Assembly: GCA_018883625.1 (NCBI GenBank)
Contig: JAHLFV010000060.1
Location: 1 to 13,135, forward strand
DNA length: 13,135 nt
Source of the DNA: Candidatus Treponema excrementipullorum
GTDB taxonomy: Bacteria; Spirochaetota; Spirochaetia; Treponematales; Treponemataceae
Reading direction: 5' to 3'
The notes beneath the pieces were generated by a model. It was not told the origin of the DNA. It saw only the letters and a list, made by a program, of their open reading frames with translations, and did no database searches. Both the position numbers and the translations under genes were made by a program. Positions 7,786 to 13,135 of this stretch are shown here, piece by piece (the stretch's first letter is position 1; every line of letters starts with the position of its first letter).

Positions 7786-9513
7786 ATGAAAGATTCTCAC
7801 GTATTGATTCTCGGAGCAGGTTTGATGCAAAAACCTGCCATAGAAGCTGCAAAGTCACTGAATTATAAAGTTACACTTATAGACGGTAATCCAAAGGCTC
7901 TCTGTGTGCCCATGGCAGATACCTTTATACCCATTGACCTAAAAGATAAAGAAGCAATTAGAACTTTGGCGTTAGAGCTCAAAAAAGATGGGCTGGCGGG
8001 AATTTTTACTGCCGGTACTGATTTTTCCGCTTCCGTTGCCTATGCCTGCGAAGCGTGTCATGTTCCCGGTCACAGTTATGAAGCCGCTTTGCGAGCCAGT
8101 AATAAGGTTTTAATGAGACAATGTTTTGCCGAACATAAAGTACCCTGTCCCCATTTTACGGAAATAAAAAAATGTGAACTGGAAAAAGGAGAGTACATAA
8201 AAAAGGTTGAAAACCTTCCGTTGCCTTTAGTCGTTAAACCTGTAGACAATATGGGGGGACGAGGTTGCCGTCTTGTAAAGCACCAAGAAGATTTGGAAAA
8301 AGCCATAGCAGATGCTATTTTACACTCCCGCACAGGCAATGCTATCGTAGAAGAGTTTATGGACGGGCCGGAATTTTCCATAGATGCACTGGTGTACAAA
8401 GGAACCGTTACAATATGTGGATTTGCTGATAGGCATATTTATTTCCCTCCTTATTTCATAGAAATGGGGCATACAATGCCTACAAATATTTCAGAACAGG
8501 ATCGATCTCGACTTATAGAAACCTTTGTAAAAGGGATTCAGGCTTTAGGATTAACAGCCGGTGCTGCAAAGGCAGATATAAAACTGACATCAAAAGGTCC
8601 GATGATAGGTGAAATTGCCGCCCGTCTTTCGGGGGGATACATGTCCGGCTGGACTTTCCCTTATGCTTCAGATTTTTTTCTGACTCAACAGGCTTTGTGT
8701 ATAGCCACGGGAGAGGAACCGAAAGAACTTTTACAAAGACGACAGTTTGTTTTGGAAACAGATAACGTCAAGGTATACGATATCCCCTGTACAAAACATT
8801 GCTGTGAGCGGGCTTGGATTTCTATACCGGGAACAGTTGCAAAAGTGTGGAATGGGACTGCACCGGAAAAGTCTGCCGTAAAAAATATTTTCCCCCGAGT
8901 GAAAGCTGGGGATCCAGTTATTTTTCCGAGAAACAACGTAGAAAAATGCGGTAACGTTATCACCCTTGCTTCCAATCGTGGGGAAGGAGAAAAGGCTGCG
9001 GAAAATATCATTAAAAAAATTGTCCTGCAACTGGAAAAAAATAACAAAGAAACGGAAACTTTTTTGGAGAATTTTTCTTTTGAAGCTTTCCCTCCCAATG
9101 CTTTTACCTTTCCTAAAGATGTTAACGAAAGTTTGGAAAAGTTTTTTTTACACTGTAACGGAGTGTTTTCTTTGGGAGATGAGTTGAAAAATACGATTCC
9201 TTCCTGTCTGAAACCTTATGTGACTTTAAGTTGTGACAGCCAATACGATTCTCGGCAAATTTCTTTCCGTGACTGGAATTATCGGACATTGGAGGACACT
9301 ATCTGTTTTTTTGACAGCTACCTAAAAGAGTTGGTTTCAGGAAAAAAAACAAGAAAAGATGACTCAGTGACAGAGGATTGTGTTAATAAAACTGCTTTCA
9401 AACCGATTTCTTTAGTAAAGTTATGGAAAAGCTGTATCCGCGGAGGTATCCAAGGACTTTTATACACGGTGGATTCTGAATGGAATCTTGTTTGCGAGGA
9501 GGGAAGTCGATAA
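7786..9513 (+). CDS. ATP-grasp carboxylate ligase with a ~150-aa C-terminal extension of unknown function
   Basis: This 575-aa protein opens with a PurK/PurT-like Rossmann domain (VLILGAGLMQKPAIEAA, residues 6-22; LIDGNP, 31-36). The ATP-grasp core follows: VVKPVDNMGGRG (149-160, lysine K151 and the glycine loop), IVEEFMDGPEFSID (187-200), and the metal-binding strand pair AKADIKL (261-267) and GEIAARLSGG (275-284). Residues about 330-415 look like the C-terminal 'lid' of carboxylase-type ATP-grasp enzymes. Residues about 425-575 match nothing I recognise. These enzymes activate a carboxylate as acyl-phosphate and join it to an amine or other nucleophile. The usual E-x-N ligand pair is E-I-A here (E276, A278), as in some members. 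It starts 9 nt after the fusion gene with a weak SD. In this setting it may attach an unusual acid to an amino sugar; that is inference. Confidence 0.82.
   Translation: MKDSHVLILGAGLMQKPAIEAAKSLNYKVTLIDGNPKALCVPMADTFIPIDLKDKEAIRTLALELKKDGLAGIFTAGTDFSASVAYACEACHVPGHSYEAALRASNKVLMRQCFAEHKVPCPHFTEIKKCELEKGEYIKKVENLPLPLVVKPVDNMGGRGCRLVKHQEDLEKAIADAILHSRTGNAIVEEFMDGPEFSIDALVYKGTVTICGFADRHIYFPPYFIEMGHTMPTNISEQDRSRLIETFVKGIQALGLTAGAAKADIKLTSKGPMIGEIAARLSGGYMSGWTFPYASDFFLTQQALCIATGEEPKELLQRRQFVLETDNVKVYDIPCTKHCCERAWISIPGTVAKVWNGTAPEKSAVKNIFPRVKAGDPVIFPRNNVEKCGNVITLASNRGEGEKAAENIIKKIVLQLEKNNKETETFLENFSFEAFPPNAFTFPKDVNESLEKFFLHCNGVFSLGDELKNTIPSCLKPYVTLSCDSQYDSRQISFRDWNYRTLEDTICFFDSYLKELVSGKKTRKDDSVTEDCVNKTAFKPISLVKLWKSCIRGGIQGLLYTVDSEWNLVCEEGSR
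9496..9512 (+). promoter_or_regulatory. Strong ribosome-binding site followed by ATA, at the stop of the ATP-grasp gene
   Basis: GAGGAGGGAAG (9496-9506) contains a perfect AGGAGG, the best SD in the operon. Seven nucleotides later lies ATA (9510-9512), in frame with the amidase and overlapping the ATP-grasp TAA as ATAA. The nearest in-frame ATG is at 9531, about 28 nt after the SD, outside the normal spacing. Either ATA is a rare start codon or this SD acts indirectly by holding ribosomes near 9531. Confidence 0.4.
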
Positions 9514-9530
9514 ATCGGCTTAGACACCGG

Positions 9531-10577
9531 ATGAATGTCTTTTTCAACATACAAAAACACAAACTGTCTTTCTCTGTTTTAGTGCTACTTTTTATATCTT
9601 TTTTTATGTATGGGGCTTCCGTATCTCTTTCAGAGGCTGCCCAGGAAATCGGAGCTCATCTTTTTTGGGATCCGATTTCCGGTAACGGTGTTTTTGAAAA
9701 AAACGGACATAACATGTCTTTTAAAATCGGAGAGCCTTTGGTTTTGTTGGATTACTCTCAGCTTGCTATAACGGACGCACCCGAAAACCGTGATGATGTT
9801 GTTTTTGTAACAGACGGTTTTATCAAAATGGCAGAGGATTTGTTTAAAACTCAAGAACCTTCTGCCTATTACAGAGTTGGTGCCATTCTTATAGATCCTG
9901 GTCATGGGGGAAAGGATTCCGGAGCTGTGGGTGGATATATAAAAGACGGGAAAAAAGTAACTCTCAAAGAAAAGGACGTAGCTTTAGAAATTTCTTTGTT
10001 ATTGGCAGAACAACTGCGGAAAAATTATCCCGATAAAAAAATACTTTTGACCCGTTCTAACGATACTTTTTTGGAGTTAGAAGAAAGAGTAGATATGGCT
10101 AATTCGGTGAAATTAGAGCCTCATGAAGCCATAATATACATTTCGGTTCACATCAACGCTTCTGTAAATAAAGATGCTTCCGGTTTTGAAGTATGGTATT
10201 TAAACCCCGATTATAGAAGGGACGTAATTCAGGAAACCGAAGATAATAAAGATGTCTTACCTATTCTAAACTCTATGCTGGAAGAAGAGTACACTACAGA
10301 AAGTATTCTTATTGCCAAGTTTATAATGGATGGACTGGAAAGTCAGATCGGAGAGCAAAGTAGTCCCAGAGGAATTAAGGCCGAAGAATGGTTTGTTGTA
10401 AGAAATGCCAATATGCCCAGCGTATTAGTGGAAGCTTGTTTTATTACTAATGAAAAAGAAGCTCAATTGTTGGATTCAGAAGAGTACTTGCGTAAAGTAT
10501 CCTTAGGCATATATAATGGTTTGGTTGCTTTTATAACCCATTTTGAACAGTCTAGGGGTTTTACGGGAGTAGAATGA
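9531..10577 (+). CDS. Secreted N-acetylmuramoyl-L-alanine amidase (Amidase_3 family)
   Basis: From the ATG at 9531 the product is 348 aa. An n-region MNVFFNIQKHK and a hydrophobic core (12-28) form a signal peptide or anchor. Residues about 35-105 are a small beta-rich stalk-like domain resembling copper-amine-oxidase N-terminal modules. The catalytic domain (about 116-340) has the expected zinc ligands H125 (IDPGHGGKDSGA), E147 (LKEKDVAL) and H207 (ISVHINAS), plus the catalytic E301 (VLVEACFITN). Such enzymes cut the bond between MurNAc and the stem peptide in the periplasm, in cell separation or to let large structures pass the wall. An in-frame ATG at 9480 (365 aa) and an ATA at 9510 are alternative starts. 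The gene follows the ATP-grasp gene closely and overlaps the GerMN gene as ATGA. A role in placing periplasmic flagella is plausible given flaA downstream. Confidence 0.9.
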   Translation: MNVFFNIQKHKLSFSVLVLLFISFFMYGASVSLSEAAQEIGAHLFWDPISGNGVFEKNGHNMSFKIGEPLVLLDYSQLAITDAPENRDDVVFVTDGFIKMAEDLFKTQEPSAYYRVGAILIDPGHGGKDSGAVGGYIKDGKKVTLKEKDVALEISLLLAEQLRKNYPDKKILLTRSNDTFLELEERVDMANSVKLEPHEAIIYISVHINASVNKDASGFEVWYLNPDYRRDVIQETEDNKDVLPILNSMLEEEYTTESILIAKFIMDGLESQIGEQSSPRGIKAEEWFVVRNANMPSVLVEACFITNEKEAQLLDSEEYLRKVSLGIYNGLVAFITHFEQSRGFTGVE

Positions 10578-11071
10578 AAAAAATAAAAAATAAATTAAAT
10601 GTGTTGTCTATACTGTCTCTGAGTCTGATGACAGTTGCTTTAGTTGTTTCTGTATGTCTGTATTTCTCAAAAGACAGAGGGGAAAGGCATGTTTTATATT
10701 TCCAGTCTCTTGATGATGCCAAGTTGTATACAGAAGTCAGATATATTTCTGAGTATACAGAAAATCAAGAATTATCGGTATCCGTGAAACAATTTCTTGA
10801 AGAATTGCTTTTGGGTCCTGTAAGTCACCGCTTCATGGATGTATTTGAGCCCGGAACAAAGTTGTTGTCTTGTTACGTGGTGAATGACACGTTGTATGTC
10901 AATCTTTCCATGGATGCTTTATTTCCTTCCTCAACTACCAGTGATTTTGATATGGCCTCTGAATTATTGGTGTACAATGTAGAAAAAAACTTCAGAGAAA
11001 TAAAACAAGTTGAATTGTTCGTGGAGGGGAACAATATAGTCGTGGAGTTTAAACACAGAAAAGCTTTCTAA
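10574..11071 (+). CDS. Membrane-anchored GerMN-domain protein
   Basis: This 165-aa protein has a basic start (MKKIKNK), one hydrophobic segment at about residues 10-31, and a periplasmic remainder. The globular part fits the GerMN domain: VKQFLEELLLGPVSH (71-85), FEPGTKLLSCYVVNDTLYVNLS (91-112) and a closing strand pair near VELFVEGNNIVVEF. GerMN occurs in sporulation protein GerM and in lipoproteins linked to peptidoglycan and cell-envelope assembly. There is no proper lipobox: the residue before C28 is Val, so it is probably a transmembrane anchor. It overlaps the amidase by 4 nt (ATGA), suggesting coupled translation and a shared function. The amidase-GerMN-flaA order resembles what I recall from T. 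pallidum. The exact role is unknown. Confidence 0.8.
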   Translation: MKKIKNKLNVLSILSLSLMTVALVVSVCLYFSKDRGERHVLYFQSLDDAKLYTEVRYISEYTENQELSVSVKQFLEELLLGPVSHRFMDVFEPGTKLLSCYVVNDTLYVNLSMDALFPSSTTSDFDMASELLVYNVEKNFREIKQVELFVEGNNIVVEFKHRKAF

Positions 11072-11100
11072 AGGAATAGAAAAATAGAGAAAGTTGATTG

Positions 11101-11137
11101 TTATCCTTTTCCGGGATAAGGTGTTTTGTTTTTTTCT
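11101..11137 (+). terminator. Possible weak rho-independent terminator of the six-gene operon
   Basis: TTATCC (11101-11106) pairs with GGATAA (11114-11119) around a 7-nt loop, followed by a T-rich stretch (about 11122-11137). The stem is only 6 bp, so read-through into flaA is likely. Confidence 0.4.
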
Positions 11138-11166
11138 TAAAATTTACCAAACTATAAGAAAAAGCG

Positions 11167-11195
11167 TTGACAAAAACTTTAACTTATTAGATACT
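11167..11195 (+). promoter_or_regulatory. Sigma-70 promoter of flaA
   Basis: A perfect TTGACA (11167-11172), a 17-nt spacer and GATACT (11190-11195, 4 of 6) put the start near 11202. The leader would be about 42 nt with an AGGAG ribosome-binding site (11233-11237) 6 nt before the ATG. The region upstream is AT-rich, as in strong promoters. The direct repeat ACTTATTA (11182-11189 and 11193-11200, 11-bp period) straddles the -10 box. Confidence 0.65.
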
Positions 11196-11243
11196 TATTA
11201 ACTGTACAAGGCTACATAAAAGTGTGTATAAAAGGAGCTTTGA

Positions 11244-12341
11244 ATGAAGAAATCATTTGTTTTAATTTCAGCGGTGATGTTACTTTTGGGAGCTTTTGCA
11301 TTTGCAGATGAAGCATTCATTATTGATTTTACTTTATTGGATGCAGATATTGTTGCTGATGCTAACGGTAACCCAACAGAAAACAGTCGCACAACCATGG
11401 ACTATTCTGTAACAGCCGGTATGACTTTTACTGACGAACAGAAATCTCTTATGAAGTCTTCCTTGGCATTACAGAACTGGGAAGTTGTTTTGAATTCTTC
11501 TGCACAGAATGTACAGAGTCTTTCTCTTTCCGAAGTTAGATCTGTGCCTGTTAAGGATACAGCTACTGTTCCCTTTGCAGGAAAGAATGTAATGGGTGTT
11601 CGTGTTGAGTTCCCTTTGTGGGCAAACAATGCTAACGCAAAAATCGTTCCCCCATTCTCAATTCCTATGTATGAACCTCTTGCTCAGAGAGATGCAAACG
11701 GTGACGTACAGGAACCCACAGCAGAAGAAGCAGCTAGCGGAAAATATCAGTTTGAAGACGGATACGGTGTAGTACGCAATGTAGGAACTATCAAAGCTTT
11801 GGCTGTTACTACATTGGGCATGAACTTCCCCCACAAATTGTATATTTACCTGACTGATGAAAACGGTGTTGAACGCCGCTATTTGATGGGAACTTTGGAT
11901 TTTGACGGTTGGAAAGAATTGACATGGTCAAATCCTTTCTACATCGATGACATCAGAAACAGAGAGATCCGGGTATATCCTATTTATCCTCGCGGACTTC
12001 CCTCCATCAAATTCTCTGGTTTCGGAATTGCACGGGATGCTATGCATGAAGGAGATACCTACATCGGATATTTCAAAGATGTAAAAGTTATCTACGACAA
12101 GGCTCTCTTGACAGCTGATCGCGATATTGCCGATGAAGATGTTTGGGGAATCATCAGTGAAAAAGAATCAAAAAAGCAGAATGCTGAGATGGTTCGTTTT
12201 GGTGAAAAACAAGTTAACCGCTTCCTCGAAAGAGAAAAGCAGGCTCAGGAAGATGGATTTACATCTAGCTTGGCTGTTGAAGAATCAACAACTAACGACC
12301 AGGAAGCTGCTCCAGCACCTGTAGTTGAAGGTGAAAAATAA
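11244..12341 (+). CDS. flaA: FlaA, periplasmic flagellar filament sheath protein
   Basis: This 365-aa protein closely resembles treponemal FlaA1. It has a cleavable signal peptide (MKK, hydrophobic core, AFA-DE cleavage after residue 21) and a mature start DEAFIIDFTLLDADI. It carries characteristic blocks such as SRTTMDYSVTAG, LALQNWEVVLNSSAQNV and NVMGVRVEFPLW. FlaA is secreted to the periplasm and forms the sheath around the FlaB core of spirochaete flagella, affecting filament stiffness and helical shape. The last ~40 residues are a low-complexity acidic tail (SLAVEESTT...APAPVVEGEK). The gene has its own sigma-70-type promoter, a good SD and a strong terminator, so it is a single-gene unit suited to high expression. 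Confidence 0.95.
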   Translation: MKKSFVLISAVMLLLGAFAFADEAFIIDFTLLDADIVADANGNPTENSRTTMDYSVTAGMTFTDEQKSLMKSSLALQNWEVVLNSSAQNVQSLSLSEVRSVPVKDTATVPFAGKNVMGVRVEFPLWANNANAKIVPPFSIPMYEPLAQRDANGDVQEPTAEEAASGKYQFEDGYGVVRNVGTIKALAVTTLGMNFPHKLYIYLTDENGVERRYLMGTLDFDGWKELTWSNPFYIDDIRNREIRVYPIYPRGLPSIKFSGFGIARDAMHEGDTYIGYFKDVKVIYDKALLTADRDIADEDVWGIISEKESKKQNAEMVRFGEKQVNRFLEREKQAQEDGFTSSLAVEESTTNDQEAAPAPVVEGEK

Positions 12342-12358
12342 GTCTTCTTAAATAAATG

Positions 12359-12388
12359 AAAAAGCCACCTTAGGGTGGCTTTTTTTTG
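12359..12388 (+). terminator. Rho-independent terminator of flaA
   Basis: A 9-bp stem AAAGCCACC/GGTGGCTTT (12361-12369 with 12374-12382) has a TTAG tetraloop and is flanked by an A run and a T tract. This is a textbook intrinsic terminator, 18 nt after the flaA stop codon. Confidence 0.92.
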
Positions 12389-12417
12389 TTGCGAGATAGT
12401 AATTTCAATGTTAAAAT
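12389..12417 (+). promoter_or_regulatory. Putative promoter of the alarmone synthetase gene, possibly leaderless
   Basis: TTGCGA (12389-12394), a 17-nt spacer and TAAAAT (12412-12417, 5 of 6) would start transcription at about 12423-12424. This coincides with the ATG at 12423. No SD precedes that ATG. The promoter begins directly after the flaA terminator T tract. Confidence 0.45.
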
Positions 12418-12422
12418 AACTT

Positions 12423-13135
12423 ATGAGTTACTCAAATTTGAAGTTATTGCCCGATAAAAAACAATTGGAACAAGACTACCTAAGAATAAAACCTTACTTG
12501 GAAAAAATATTAAGTCGAATCGAAGGAAAAGTATCGCAAATATTGGAATTAGGATCTAAACCGACGTTAAAGTCACGGGTAAAAAAGTTTGACAGTTATT
12601 ACAGAAAACTGATGCGGGTAAATCTCTGTACCGATAATTCATCTTTACCTCTGTTGACAGATTTGATGGGTATCAGAATTATTTGTGCTTTTTTGGAAGA
12701 TTTGGCTATAGTGGAAGATTTACTGAAAAAAAACTTTACGGTTAAAGAAATTGAGCGAAAAGGAGCATCCTTAAATTTTAAAGAGTTTGGATATGAATCT
12801 ATACATATTCTTATAGAAATCCCTCAAGAAGTACAGGATGAATTGTATACGGATGATTTTTACCTGCCTCAAAGTGCTGTATGCGAAATTCAGGTTAGGA
12901 CTATACTACAGGATGCTTGGGCGGAAGTAGAGCATGAACTGGTGTATAAATCAGAATTTTCTCCCTTTGATTTACCTCTTAAACGTAAACTTGCGTCAAT
13001 CAATGCCAGTTTGAGTTTGGCAGATATAATCTTTCAGGAAATTCGTGATTACCAGAACAAATTAAACAGAGAAATAGAGTTTAGGAGGGATCGGTTTTAT
13101 GAAAAAGCTGATGCCTTGGCCAGGGAATCTTTGCC
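12423..13135 (+). CDS. RelA/SpoT-domain (p)ppGpp synthetase, small-alarmone-synthetase-like, 3' end missing
   Basis: The open frame runs 237 codons to the window edge with no stop. Residues about 40-180 form a RelA_SpoT synthetase domain: KSRVKKFDSYYRKL (50-63, basic substrate loop), TDLMGIRII (79-87, D80 as the metal ligand), FGYESIHILI (122-131) and CEIQVRTILQDAWAEVEHELVYK (154-176, E155 as the catalytic Glu; the EH..YK ending is RelP/RelQ-like). The enzyme would transfer pyrophosphate from ATP to GDP or GTP. There is no HD hydrolase domain at the N-terminus, unlike Rel/SpoT. The loop before GYESIH lacks the usual KDYI..PK..N residues. A coiled, charged stretch (about 195-235) follows. The ATG at 12423 is chosen because the next in-frame ATG (residue 64) would remove the substrate loop. 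Confidence 0.82.
   Translation, partial: MSYSNLKLLPDKKQLEQDYLRIKPYLEKILSRIEGKVSQILELGSKPTLKSRVKKFDSYYRKLMRVNLCTDNSSLPLLTDLMGIRIICAFLEDLAIVEDLLKKNFTVKEIERKGASLNFKEFGYESIHILIEIPQEVQDELYTDDFYLPQSAVCEIQVRTILQDAWAEVEHELVYKSEFSPFDLPLKRKLASINASLSLADIIFQEIRDYQNKLNREIEFRRDRFYEKADALARESL

Noticed and set aside
8685..9098. 137-codon minus-strand frame inside the ATP-grasp gene
   Set aside because: It is an antisense shadow of a gene with clear motifs in the correct frame; its translation is low-complexity Ser/Phe-rich with no domain signal.
10574..10660. Lipoprotein signal in the GerMN protein
   Set aside because: The residue before Cys28 is Val and the -3 position does not fit a lipobox, so a plain transmembrane anchor is more likely.
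1..13135. CRISPR array, insertion sequence or phage genes
   Set aside because: No regularly spaced repeats, transposase motifs, terminal inverted repeats or phage structural genes were seen; the region looks like stable chromosomal core.

Overview
The window reads as a chromosomal segment from a spirochaete of the genus Treponema, moderately AT-rich (roughly 40% GC by eye, not counted). The main reasons are a full-length FlaA periplasmic-flagellum sheath protein, a radical SAM/SPASM protein of the kind known from spirochaetes, and an amidase - GerMN protein - flaA gene order that I recall from T. pallidum. A host-associated species of the T. denticola / T. phagedenis type fits best. The species is inference.

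Layout. On the minus strand, from right to left: a pgcA-type phosphohexomutase (713-2482), a small DEDDh 3'-5' exonuclease overlapping its end by 14 nt (157-726), and the 5' half of a tRNA-Arg(TCT) cut by the window edge (1-41). The tRNA has its own near-consensus promoter. A 167-nt divergent intergenic region separates this block from a tightly packed six-gene plus-strand run (2650-11071) whose genes overlap or lie within about 20 nt of each other. These are a radical SAM/SPASM protein, a GT2-like glycosyltransferase, an 854-aa three-domain protein (SpsF/PseF-like cytidylyltransferase + PseG-like hydrolase + class I methyltransferase), an ATP-grasp ligase, a secreted N-acetylmuramoyl-L-alanine amidase and a membrane-anchored GerMN protein. 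flaA follows with its own promoter and a strong terminator. The last gene (12423 to the window end, incomplete) encodes a RelA/SpoT-type alarmone synthetase domain with no HD hydrolase domain; its start may be leaderless.

How the genes may work together. The first four genes of the run look like a sugar-modification pathway: nucleotide activation (SpsF/PseF), UDP removal (PseG), O- or C-methylation, ATP-dependent amide or ester ligation, a radical step and glycosyl transfer. Their linkage to periplasmic peptidoglycan-processing genes and flaA points to flagellum assembly. From memory of the literature, T. denticola flagellins carry a pseudaminic-type nonulosonic acid with an unusual methoxy-trihydroxyhexanoyl N-acyl group. 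A PseF-PseG-methyltransferase fusion next to an ATP-grasp ligase is the enzyme set one would expect for such a glycan. This is the most interesting hypothesis in the window. PseB, PseC, PseH and PseI homologues are not in this segment, so the pathway would have to be completed elsewhere.
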